Origin: Pisaster brevispinus
Taxonomy: Eukaryota > Echinodermata > Asteroidea > Forcipulatida > Asteriidae
Assembly (NCBI GenBank): GCA_023634235.1
Contig: JAMKCF010000020.1
Span: 6,448,001 to 6,512,000, forward strand
Reading direction: 5' to 3'
DNA: 64,000 nt
Shown: in pieces, positions 46,878 through 58,684 of the stretch
Layout of the letters: each line of letters starts with the position of its first letter
Numbering within the stretch: position 1 is the stretch's first letter
Notes under the pieces: model-generated
What the model was told of the DNA's origin: nothing
The model's database searches: none
Seen by the model: only the letters and a program-made list of their open reading frames with translations
Made by a program: the position numbers and the translations under genes

Positions 46878-49680
46878 GAGCAAGATGCTTCAGAACACCC
46901 ATGTTTGTTGGTACCAAATTCATCATAGACCAATCTGAACAGTTTGAAAAGTTTTCGTTTCCGATGACCCTAAGATTGAACCAGATGCTTCAAAACACCC
47001 ATGTTTCTTGGTACCAAATTCATCACAAAGCAATTTGAGCAGTTAAAAAAGGTTTTTGTCACCGATCAGCCTAAGATTGAACCAGATGCTTCAGAACACC
47101 CAATGTTTGTCGGTACCAAATTCATCATAGACCAATCTGAACAGTTTGAAAAGTTTTTGTCACCGATTAGCCTAAGATTGAACCAGAAGCTTCAGAACAC
47201 CCATGTTTCTTTCTACCAAATTCATCTTAGACCAATCTGAACGGTTTGAAAAGTTTTCGTCTCCGATCAGCCTAAGATTGAACCAGATGTTTCAGAACAC
47301 CCATGTTTCTTGGTACAAAATTCATCATAGACCAATCTGAACAGTTTGAAAAGTTTTTGTCACCGATTAGCCTAAGATTGAACCAGATGCTTCAGAACAC
47401 CCATGTTTCTTTTTACCAAATTCATCTTAGACCAATCTGAACGGTTTGAAAAGTTTTCGTCTCCGATCAGCCTAAGATTGAACCAGATGCTTCAGAACAC
47501 CCATGTTTCTTGGTACCAAATTCATCATAGACCAATCTGAACAGTTTGAAAAGTTTTCGTTTCCGATGACCCTAAGATTGAACCAGATGCTTCAAAACAC
47601 CCATGTATCTTGGTACCAAATTCATCACAAAGCAATTTGAGCAGTTAAAAAAGGTTTTTGTCACCGATCAGCCTAAGATTGAACCAGATGCTTCAGAACA
47701 CCCATGTGTCTTGGTACCAAATTCATCTTAGACCAATCTGAACAGTTTGAAAAGTTTTTGTCACCGATCAGCCTGAGATTGAACCAGATGCTTCAGAACA
47801 CCCATGTTTCTTGGTACCAAATTCATCATAGACCAATCTGAACAGTTTGAAAAGTTTTTGTCACCGATCAGCCTAAGATTGAACCAGATGCTCAGAACAC
47901 CCATGTTTCTTGTTTTAAAATTCATCTTAGACCAATCTGAGTAGTTTATAAAGTTTTCGTCTCCGATCAGCCTAAGACTGAACCAGTTGCTTCAGAACAC
48001 CCATGATTCCTATTACAGAATTTAACATATAGCAATCTGAGTAGTTTGAAAAGTTTTCGTCTCCGATGACTCTAAGTTTGAACCAGATGCTTCAGAACAC
48101 CCATGTTTCTTGGTACCAAATTCATCTTAGACCAATCTGAACAGTTTGAAAAGTTTTTGTCACCGATCAGCCTTAGATTGAACCAGATGCTTCAGAACAC
48201 CCATGTTTCTTGGTACCAAATTCATCATAGACCAATCTGAACAGTTTGAAAAGTTTTCGTCTCCGATCAGCCTTAGATTGAACCAGATGCTTCAGAACAC
48301 CCATGTTTCTTGGGACCAAATTCATCATAGACCAATCTGAACAGTTTGAAAAGTTTTTGTCACCGATCAGCCTAAGATTGAACCAGATGCTTCAGAACAC
48401 CCATGATTACTATTACAGAATTCAACAAATAGCAAACTGAGTAGTTTGAAAAGTTTTTGTCTCCGATGACCCTAAGATTGAACCAGATGCTTCAGAACAC
48501 CCATGTTTCTTGGTACCAAATTCATCATAGACCAATCTGAACAGTTTGAAAAGTTTTCGTCTCCGATCAGCCTTAGATTGAACCAGATGCTTCAGAACAC
48601 CCATGTTTCTTGGTATCAAATTCATCATAGACCAATCTGAACAGTTTGAAAAGTTTTCGTTTCCGATGACCCTAAGATTGAACCAGATGCTTCAGAACAC
48701 CCATGTTTCTTGGTACCAAATTTATCACAGAGCAATTTGAGCAGTTAAAAAAGGTTTTTGTCACCGATCAGCCTAAGATTGAACCAGATGCTTCAGAACA
48801 CCCATGTTTCTTGGTACCAAATTCATCATAGACCAATCTGAACAGTTTGAAAAGTTTTTGTCACCGATTAGCCTAAGATTGAACCAGATGCTTCAGAACA
48901 CCCATGTTTCTTTTTACCAAATTCTTCTTAGACCAATCTGAACGGTTTGAAAAGTTTTCGTCTCCGATCAGCCTAAGATTGAACAAGATGCTTCAGAACA
49001 CCCATGATTCCTATTACAGAATTTAACATATAGCAATCTGAGTAGTTTGAAAAGTTTTTGTCTCCGATGACCCTAAGATTGAACCAGATGTTTCAGAACA
49101 CCCATGTTTCTTGGTACCAAATTCATCATAGACCAATCTGAACAGTTTGAAAAGTTTTTGTCACCGATCAGGCTAAGATTGAACCAGATGCTTCAGAACA
49201 CCCATGATTCCTATTACAGAATTTAACAAATAGCAATCAGAGTAGTTTGAGAAGTTTTTGTCTCCGATGACCCTAAGATTGAACCAGATGCTTCAGAACA
49301 CCCATGTTTCTTGGTACCAAATTCATCATAGACCAATCTGAACAGTTTGAAAAGTTTTCGTCTCCGATCAGCCTTAGATTGAACCAGATGCTTCAGAACA
49401 CCCATGTTTCTTGGTACCAAATTCATCATAGACCAATCTGAACAGTTTGAAAAGTTTTCGTTTCCGATGACCCTAAGATTGAACCAGATGCTTCAGAACA
49501 CCCATGTTTCTTGGTACCAAATTTATCACAGAGCAATTTGAGCAGTTAAAAAAGGTTTTTGTCACCGATCAGCCTAAGATTGAACCAGATGCTTCAGAAC
49601 ACCCATGTTTCTTGGTACCAAATTCATCTTAGACCAATCTGAACAGTTTGAAAAGTTTTCGTCTCCGATCAGCCTTAGAT
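46878..49680 (+). repeat. 2,804-bp tandem duplicate of about 44,074-46,877
   Basis: From TTGAGCAAG at about 46.88 kb onward, every mark seen from 44.07 kb recurs at +2,804 bp (CCCAATG, HindIII, CATGTATC, 99-bp GATGCTCAG, EcoRI at 48418, CAATCAGAG). It is a 28-mer plus four extra bases. The joint lies between CATCTTAGACC and TTGAGCAAG, about 46,835-46,877. The copy overlaps the second 3,303-bp unit, so the 2,804-bp event used a different register and is probably later. Confidence 0.88.
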
Positions 49681-51220
49681 TGAAGCAGATGCTTCAGAAC
49701 ACCCATGTTTGTTGGAACCAAATTCATCATAGACCAATCTGAATAGTTTGAAAAGTTTTCGTTTCCGATGACCCTAAGATTGAACCAGATGCTTCAGAAC
49801 ACCCATGTTTCTTGGTACCAAATTCATCACAAAGCAATTTGAGCAGTTAAAAAAGGTTTTTGTCACCGATCAGCCTAAGATTGAACCAGATGCTTCAGAA
49901 CACCCATGTTTCTTGGTACCAAATTCATCATAGACCAATCTGAACAGTTTGAAAAGTTTTCGTTTCCGATGACCCTAAGATTGAACCAGATGCTTCAAAA
50001 CACCCATGTTTCTTGGTACCAAATTCATCACAAAGCAATTTGAGCAGTTAAAAAAGGTTTTTGTCACCGATCAGCCTAAGATTGAACCAGATGCTTCAGA
50101 ACACCCATGTTTCTTTTTACCAAATTCATCTTAGACCAATCTGAACAGTTTGAAAAGTTTTTGTCACCGATCAGCCTTAGATTGAACCAGATGTTTCAGA
50201 ACACCCATGTTTCTTGGTACCAAATTCATCATAGACCAATCTGAACAGTTTGAAAAGTTTTTGTCACCGATTAGCCTAAGATTGAACCAGATGCTTCAGA
50301 ACACCCATGTTTCTTTTTACCAAATTCATCTTAGACCAATCTGAACAGTTTGAAAAGTTTTCGTCTCCCATCAGCCTAAGATTGAACCAGATGTTTCAGA
50401 ACACCCATGTTTCTTGGTACCAAATTCATCATAGACCAATCTGAACAGTTTGAAAAGTTTTTGTCACCGATTAGCCTAAGATTGAACCAGATGCTTCAGA
50501 ACACCCATGTTTCTTTTTACCAAATTCATCTTAGACCAATCTGAACAGTTTGAAAAGTTTTCGTCTCCGATCAGCCTAAGATTGAACAAGATGCTTCAGA
50601 ACACCCATGATTCCTATTACAGAATTTAACATATAGCAATCTGAGTAGTTTGAAAACTTTTTGTCTCCGATGACCCTAAGATTGAACCAGATGCTTCAGA
50701 ACACCCATGTTTCTTGGTACCAAATTCATTATAGACCAATATGAACAGTTTGAAAAGTTTTCGTCTCCGATCAGCCTTAGATTGAGCCAGATGCTTCAGA
50801 ACACCCATGTTTGTTGGTACCAAATTCATCATAGACCAATCTGAACAGTTTGAAAAGTTTTCGTTTCCGATTAGCCTAAGATTGAACCAGAAGCTTCAGA
50901 ACACCCATGTTTCTTTCTACCAAATTCATCTTAGACCAATCTGAACGGTTTGAAAAGTTTTCGTCTCCGATCAGCCTAAGATTGAACAAGATGCTTCAGA
51001 ACACCCATGATTCCTATTACAGAATTTAACATATAGCAATCTGAGTAGTTTGAAAAGTTTTCGTCTCCGATCAGCCTTAGATTGAACCAGATGTTTCAGA
51101 ACACCCATGTTTCTTGGTACAAAATTCATCATAGACCAATCTGAACAGTTTGAAAAGTTTTTGTCACCGATTAGCCTAAGATTGAACCAGATGCTTCAGA
51201 ACACCCATGTTTCTTTTTAC
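49517..51220 (+). repeat. 1.7-kb tandem duplication, copy 1
   Basis: A 17-mer running from the 101-bp AATTTATCACAG monomer through TTGAAGCAG/CTGAATAG, two CACAAAGC monomers, the CTTTTTACC/ATGTTTCAG series (with private CGTCTCCCATCAG near 50.37 kb), CATTATAG/CAATATG, HindIII and GGTACAAAATTC monomers to a CTTTTTACC monomer. It equals 37.2-38.9 kb at an offset of 12,315 bp. Confidence 0.88.
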
Positions 51221-52924
51221 CAAATTTATCACAGAGCAATTTGAGCAGTTAAAAAAGGTTTTTGTCACCGATCAGCCTAAGATTGAACCAGATGCTTCAG
51301 AACACCCATGTTTCTTGGTACCAAATTCATCTTAGACCAATCTGAACAGTTTGAAAAGTTTTCGTCTCCGATCAGCCTTAGATTGAAGCAGATGCTTCAG
51401 AACACCCATGTTTGTTGGAACCAAATTCATCATAGACCAATCTGAATAGTTTGAAAAGTTTTCGTTTCCGATGACCCTAAGATTGAACCAGATGCTTCAG
51501 AACACCCATGTTTCTTGGTACCAAATTCATCACAAAGCAATTTGAGCAGTTAAAAAAGGTTTTTGTCACCGATCAGCCTAAGATTGAACCAGATGCTTCA
51601 GAACACCCATGTTTCTTGGTACCAAATTCATCATAGACCAATCTGAACAGTTTGAAAAGTTTTCGTTTCCGATGACCCTAAGATTGAACCAGATGCTTCA
51701 AAACACCCATGTTTCTTGGTACCAAATTCATCACAAAGCAATTTGAGCAGTTAAAAAAGGTTTTTGTCACCGATCAGCCTAAGATTGAACCAGATGCTTC
51801 AGAACACCCATGTTTCTTTTTACCAAATTCATCTTAGACCAATCTGAACAGTTTGAAAAGTTTTTGTCACCGATCAGCCTTAGATTGAACCAGATGTTTC
51901 AGAACACCCATGTTTCTTGGTACCAAATTCATCATAGACCAATCTGAACAGTTTGAAAAGTTTTCGTTTCCGATGACCCTAAGATTGAACCAGATGCTTC
52001 AGAACACCCATGTTTCTTGGTACCAAATTTATCACAGAGCAATTTGAGCAGTTAAAAAAGGTTTTTGTCACCGATCAGCCTAAGATTGAACCAGATGTTT
52101 CAGAACACCCATGTTTCTTGGTACCAAATTCATCATAGACCAATCTGAACAGTTTGAAAAGTTTTTGTCACCGATTAGCCTAAGATTGAACCAGATGCTT
52201 CAGAACACCCATGTTTCTTTTTACCAAATTCATCTTAGACCAATCTGAACAGTTTGAAAAGTTTTCGTCTCCGATCAGCCTAAGATTGAACAAGATGCTT
52301 CAGAACACCCATGATTCCTATTACAGAATTTAACATATAGCAATCTGAGTAGTTTGAAAACTTTTTGTCTCCGATGACCCTAAGATTGAACCAGATGCTT
52401 CAGAACACCCATGTTTCTTGGTACCAAATTCATTATAGACCAATATGAACAGTTTGAAAAGTTTTCGTCTCCGATCAGCCTTAGATTGAGCCAGATGCTT
52501 CAGAACACCCATGTTTGTTGGTACCAAATTCATCATAGACCAATCTGAACAGTTTGAAAAGTTTTCGTTTCCGATTAGCCTAAGATTGAACCAGAAGCTT
52601 CAGAACACCCATGTTTCTTTCTACCAAATTCATCTTAGACCAATCTGAACGGTTTGAAAAGTTTTCGTCTCCGATCAGCCTAAGATTGAACAAGATGCTT
52701 CAGAACACCCATGATTCCTATTACAGAATTTAACATATAGCAATCTGAGTAGTTTGAAAAGTTTTCGTCTCCGATCAGCCTTAGATTGAACCAGATGTTT
52801 CAGAACACCCATGTTTCTTGGTACAAAATTCATCATAGACCAATCTGAACAGTTTGAAAAGTTTTTGTCACCGATTAGCCTAAGATTGAACCAGATGCTT
52901 CAGAACACCCATGTTTCTTTTTAC
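51221..52924 (+). repeat. 1.7-kb tandem duplication, copy 2, with an internal patch
   Basis: The start is a hybrid monomer: CTTTTTACC on the left joined to AATTTATCACAG on the right at about 51,221. Marks match copy 1 at 1,703 bp up to about 51.96 kb and 1,704 bp after about 52.08 kb. Between these, a GACCC 101-bp AATTTATCACAG monomer replaces a TAGCC CTTTTTACC 100-bp monomer, which explains the extra base. Confidence 0.87.
51961..52075 (+). repeat. Conversion-like patch of about one monomer
   Basis: The sequence switches to CGTTTCCGATGACCC, AATTTATCACAG and TTAAAAAAGG and back again within about 115 bp. The flanks are otherwise aligned with the first 1.7-kb copy at constant spacing. The replacement matches the GTTTCCGAT/GACCC/AATTTATCACAG monomers common elsewhere in the array (for example about 49.45-49.57 kb). 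Replacement without change of flanking order suggests gene conversion or a double exchange. Confidence 0.75.
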
Positions 52925-53850
52925 CAAATTCATCTTAGACCAATCTGAACGGTTTGAAAAGTTTTCGTCTCCGATCAGCCTAAGATTGAACCAGATGCTT
53001 CAGAACACCCATGTTTCTTGGTACCAAATTCATCTTAGACCAATCTGAACAGTTTGAAAAGTTTTCGTCTCCGATCAGCCTTAGATTGAACCAGATGCTT
53101 CAGAACACCCATGTTTGTTGGTACCAAATTCATCATAGACCAATCTGAACAGTTTGAAAAGTTTTCGTTTCCGATGACCCTAAGATTGAACCAGATGCTT
53201 CAAAACACCCATGTTTCTTGGTACCAAATTCATCACAAAGCAATTTGAGCAGTTAAAAAAGGTTTTTGTCACCGATCAGCCTAAGATTGAACCAGATGCT
53301 TCAGAACACCCATGTTTCTTGGTACCAAATTCATCTTAGACCAATCTGAACAGTTTGAAAAGTTTTTGTCACCGATCAGCCTGAGATTGAACCAGATGCT
53401 TCAGAACACCCATGTTTCTTGGTACCAAATTCATCATAGACCAATCTGAACAGTTTGAAAAGTTTTTGTCACCGATCAGCCTAAGATTGAACCAGATGCT
53501 TCAGAACACCCATGTTTCTTGTTTTAAAATTCATCTTAGACCAATCTGAGTAGTTTATAAAGTTTTCGTCTCCGATCAGCCTAAGACTGAACCAGTTGCT
53601 TCAGAACACCCATGTTTCTTGGTACCAAATTCATCATAGACCAATCTGAACAGTTTGAAAAGTTTTTGTCACCGATCATCCTAAGATTGAACCAGATGCT
53701 TCAGAACACCCATGTTTCTAGGTACCAAATTCATCTTAGACCAATTTGAACAGTTTGAAAAGTTTTCGTCTCCGATCAGCCTTAGATTGAACCAGATGCT
53801 TCAGAACACGAATGATTCCTATTACAGAATTTAACATATAGCAATCTGAG
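52925..53850 (+). repeat. Block R: TTTGTTGG to CACGAATG segment
   Basis: Canonical monomers lead to CACAAAGC, CCTGAG, TTGTTTTAAAATTC (53521), CTAAGACTG with a canonical centre, CGATCATCC (53671), TCTAGG and a CACGAATGATTCC monomer (CACG at 53807-53810). The same marks recur at +7,209 bp (60730, 60880, 61016) and, for the right part, at +2,601 bp more. At about 53,850 the order jumps to GACTCTAAGTTTG as in block P. Confidence 0.86.
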
Positions 53851-56800
53851 TAGTTTGAAAAGTTTTCGTCTCCGATGACTCTAAGTTTGAACCAGATGCT
53901 TCAGAACACCCATGTTTCTTGGTACCAAATTCATCTTAGACCAATCTGAACAGTTTGAAAAGTTTTTGTCACCGATCAGCCTTAGATTGAACCAGATGCT
54001 TCAAAACACCCATGTTTCTTGGTACCAAATTCATCATAGACCAATCTGAACAGTTTGAAAAGTTTTCGTCTCCGATCAGCCTTAGATTGAACCAGATGCT
54101 TCAGAACACCCATGTTTCTTGGGACCAAATTCATCATAGACCAATCTGAACAGTTTGAAAAGTTTTTGTCACCGATCAGCCTAAGATTGAACCAGATGCT
54201 TCAGAACACCCATGATTACTATTACAGAATTCAACAAATAGCAAACTGAGTAGTTTGAAAAGTTTTTGTCTCCGATGACCCTAAGATTGAACCAGATGCT
54301 TCAGAACACCCATGTTTCTTGGTACCAAATTCATCATAGACCAATCTGAACAGTTTGAAAAGTTTTCGTCTCCGATCAGCCTTAGATTGAACCAGATGCT
54401 TCAGAACACCCATGTTTCTTGGTATCAAATTCATCATAGACCAATCTGAACAGTTTGAAAAGTTTTCGTTTCCGATGACCCTAAGATTGAACCAGATGCT
54501 TCAGAACACCCATGTTTCTTGGTACCAAATTTATCACAGAGCAATTTGAGCAGTTAAAAAAGGTTTTTGTCACCGATCAGCCTAAGATTGAACCAGATGC
54601 TTCAGAACACCCATGTTTCTTGGTACCAAATTCATCATAGACCAATCTGAACAGTTTGAAAAGTTTTTGTCACCGATTAGCCTAAGATTGAACCAGATGC
54701 TTCAGAACACCCATGTTTCTTTTTACCAAATTCTTCTTAGACCAATCTGAACGGTTTGAAAAGTTTTCGTCTCCGATCAGCCTAAGATTGAACAAGATGC
54801 TTCAGAACACCCATGATTCCTATTACAGAATTTAACATATAGCAATCTGAGTAGTTTGAAAAGTTTTTGTCTCCGATGACCCTAAGATTGAACCAGATGT
54901 TTCAGAACACCCATGTTTCTTGGTACCAAATTCATCATAGACCAATCTGAACAGTTTGAAAAGTTTTTGTCACCGATCAGGCTAAGATTGAACCAGATGC
55001 TTCAGAACACCCATGATTCCTATTACAGAATTTAACAAATAGCAATCAGAGTAGTTTGAGAAGTTTTTGTCTCCGATGACCCTAAGATTGAACCAGATGC
55101 TTCAGAACACCCATGTTTCTTGGTACCAAATTCATCATAGACCAATCTGAACAGTTTGAAAAGTTTTCGTCTCCGATCAGCCTTAGATTGAACCAGATGC
55201 TTCAGAACACCCATGTTTCTTGGTACCAAATTCATCATAGACCAATCTGAACAGTTTGAAAAGTTTTCGTTTCCGATGACCCTAAGATTGAACCAGATGC
55301 TTCAGAACACCCATGTTTCTTGGTACCAAATTTATCACAGAGCAATTTGAGCAGTTAAAAAAGGTTTTTGTCACCGATCAGCCTAAGATTGAACCAGATG
55401 CTTCAGAACACCCATGTTTCTTGGTACCAAATTCATCTTAGACCAATCTGAACAGTTTGAAAAGTTTTCGTCTCCGATCAGCCTTAGATTGAGCATGATG
55501 CTTCAGAACACCCATGTTTGTTGGTACCAAATTCATCATAGACCAATCTGAACAGTTTGAAAAGTTTTCGTTTCCGATGACCCTAAGATTGAACCAGATG
55601 CTTCAAAACACCCATGTTTCTTGGTACCAAATTCATCACAAAGCAATTTGAGCAGTTAAAAAAGGTTTTTGTCACCGATCAGCCTAAGATTGAACCAGAT
55701 GCTTCAGAACACCCAATGTTTGTCGGTACCAAATTCATCATAGACCAATCTGAACAGTTTGAAAAGTTTTTGTCACCGATTAGCCTAAGATTGAACCAGA
55801 AGCTTCAGAACACCCATGTTTCTTTCTACCAAATTCATCTTAGACCAATCTGAACGGTTTGAAAAGTTTTCGTCTCCGATCAGCCTAAGATTGAACCAGA
55901 TGTTTCAGAACACCCATGTTTCTTGGTACAAAATTCATCATAGACCAATCTGAACAGTTTGAAAAGTTTTTGTCACCGATTAGCCTAAGATTGAACCAGA
56001 TGCTTCAGAACACCCATGTTTCTTTTTACCAAATTCATCTTAGACCAATCTGAACGGTTTGAAAAGTTTTCGTCTCCGATCAGCCTAAGATTGAACCAGA
56101 TGCTTCAGAACACCCATGTTTCTTGGTACCAAATTCATCATAGACCAATCTGAACAGTTTGAAAAGTTTTCGTTTCCGATGACCCTAAGATTGAACCAGA
56201 TGCTTCAAAACACCCATGTATCTTGGTACCAAATTCATCACAAAGCAATTTGAGCAGTTAAAAAAGGTTTTTGTCACCGATCAGCCTAAGATTGAACCAG
56301 ATGCTTCAGAACACCCATGTGTCTTGGTACCAAATTCATCTTAGACCAATCTGAACAGTTTGAAAAGTTTTTGTCACCGATCAGCCTGAGATTGAACCAG
56401 ATGCTTCAGAACACCCATGTTTCTTGGTACCAAATTCATCATAGACCAATCTGAACAGTTTGAAAAGTTTTTGTCACCGATCAGCCTAAGATTGAACCAG
56501 ATGCTCAGAACACCCATGTTTCTTGTTTTAAAATTCATCTTAGACCAATCTGAGTAGTTTATAAAGTTTTCGTCTCCGATCAGCCTAAGACTGAACCAGT
56601 TGCTTCAGAACACCCATGATTCCTATTACAGAATTTAACATATAGCAATCTGAGTAGTTTGAAAAGTTTTCGTCTCCGATGACTCTAAGTTTGAACCAGA
56701 TGCTTCAGAACACCCATGTTTCTTGGTACCAAATTCATCTTAGACCAATCTGAACAGTTTGAAAAGTTTTTGTCACCGATCAGCCTTAGATTGAACCAGA

Positions 56801-57770
56801 TGCTTCAGAACACCCATGTTTCTTGGTACCAAATTCATCATAGACCAATCTGAACAGTTTGAAAAGTTTTCGTCTCCGATCAGCCTTAGATTGAACCAGA
56901 TGCTTCAGAACACCCATGTTTCTTGGGACCAAATTCATCATAGACCAATCTGAACAGTTTGAAAAGTTTTTGTCACCGATCAGCCTAAGATTGAACCAGA
57001 TGCTTCAGAACACCCATGATTACTATTACAGAATTCAACAAATAGCAAACTGAGTAGTTTGAAAAGTTTTTGTCTCCGATGACCCTAAGATTGAACCAGA
57101 TGCTTCAGAACACCCATGTTTCTTGGTACCAAATTCATCATAGACCAATCTGAACAGTTTGAAAAGTTTTCGTCTCCGATCAGCCTTAGATTGAACCAGA
57201 TGCTTCAGAACACCCATGTTTCTTGGTATCAAATTCATCATAGACCAATCTGAACAGTTTGAAAAGTTTTCGTTTCCGATGACCCTAAGATTGAACCAGA
57301 TGCTTCAGAACACCCATGTTTCTTGGTACCAAATTTATCACAGAGCAATTTGAGCAGTTAAAAAAGGTTTTTGTCACCGATCAGCCTAAGATTGAACCAG
57401 ATGCTTCAGAACACCCATGTTTCTTGGTACCAAATTCATCATAGACCAATCTGAACAGTTTGAAAAGTTTTTGTCACCGATTAGCCTAAGATTGAACCAG
57501 ATGCTTCAGAACACCCATGTTTCTTTTTACCAAATTCTTCTTAGACCAATCTGAACGGTTTGAAAAGTTTTCGTCTCCGATCAGCCTAAGATTGAACAAG
57601 ATGCTTCAGAACACCCATGATTCCTATTACAGAATTTAACATATAGCAATCTGAGTAGTTTGAAAAGTTTTTGTCTCCGATGACCCTAAGATTGAACCAG
57701 ATGTTTCAGAACACCCATGTTTCTTGGTACCAAATTCATCATAGACCAATCTGAACAGTTTGAAAAGTTT
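53851..57770 (+). repeat. 3.9-kb block copied at 8,613 bp from 45.24-49.16 kb
   Basis: All marks from GACTCTAAGTTTG through EcoRI (54227), CAATCAGAG, TTGAGCATG (a private variant of TTGAGCAAG near 55.49 kb), CCCAATG, HindIII, CATGTATC, the 99-bp monomer, and EcoRI again (57031) correspond at +8,613 bp. The first part also matches 48.06-49.68 kb at +5,809 bp, as expected because the source itself contains the 2,804-bp duplication. Confidence 0.87.
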
Positions 57771-58684
57771 TCGTCTCCGATCAGCCTTAGATTGAACCAG
57801 ATGCTTCAGAACACCCATGTTTCTTGGTACCAAATTCATCATAGACCAATCTGAACAGTTTGAAAAGTTTTCGTTTCCGATGACCCTAAGATTGAACCAG
57901 ATGCTTCAGAACACCCATGTTTCTTGGTACCAAATTTATCACAGAGCAATTTGAGCAGTTAAAAAAGGTTTTTGTCACCGATCAGCCTAAGATTGAACCA
58001 GATGCTTCAGAACACCCATGTTTCTTGGTACCAAATTCATCTTAGACCAATCTGAACAGTTTGAAAAGTTTTCGTCTCCGATCAGCCTTAGATTGAAGCA
58101 GATGCTTCAGAACACCCATGTTTGTTGGAACCAAATTCATCATAGACCAATCTGAATAGTTTGAAAAGTTTTCGTTTCCGATGACCCTAAGATTGAACCA
58201 GATGCTTCAGAACACCCATGTTTCTTGGTACCAAATTCATCACAAAGCAATTTGAGCAGTTAAAAAAGGTTTTTGTCACCGATCAGCCTAAGATTGAACC
58301 AGATGCTTCAGAACACCCATGTTTCTTGGTACCAAATTCATCATAGACCAATCTGAACAGTTTGAAAAGTTTTCGTTTCCGATGACCCTAAGATTGAACC
58401 AGATGCTTCAAAACACCCATGTTTCTTGGTACCAAATTCATCACAAAGCAATTTGAGCAGTTAAAAAAGGTTTTTGTCACCGATCAGCCTAAGATTGAAC
58501 CAGATGCTTCAGAACACCCATGTTTCTTTTTACCAAATTCATCTTAGACCAATCTGAACAGTTTGAAAAGTTTTTGTCACCGATCAGCCTTAGATTGAAC
58601 CAGATGTTTCAGAACACCCATGTTTCTTGGTACCAAATTCATCATAGACCAATCTGAACAGTTTGAAAAGTTTTTGTCACCGAT
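57771..58684 (+). repeat. Continuation of the copied block after a two-monomer deletion
   Basis: At about 57,770 the offset to the 49-kb region changes from 8,613 to 8,413 bp: the CAGGC/AACAAATAG and GACCC/TTTGAGAAG monomers are missing. Near 58.68 kb a further monomer is lost, changing the offset to 8,313 bp. Both losses are whole multiples of 100 bp and leave hybrid monomers (for example TAGCCTTAG with ATGTTTCAG at 58685). Confidence 0.82.

Noticed and set aside
39945..57770. Assembly duplication error as the cause of all large exact repeats
   Set aside because: Not adopted as the main explanation because copies carry private single-base differences and joints fall in phase within monomers. 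It cannot be excluded without reads.
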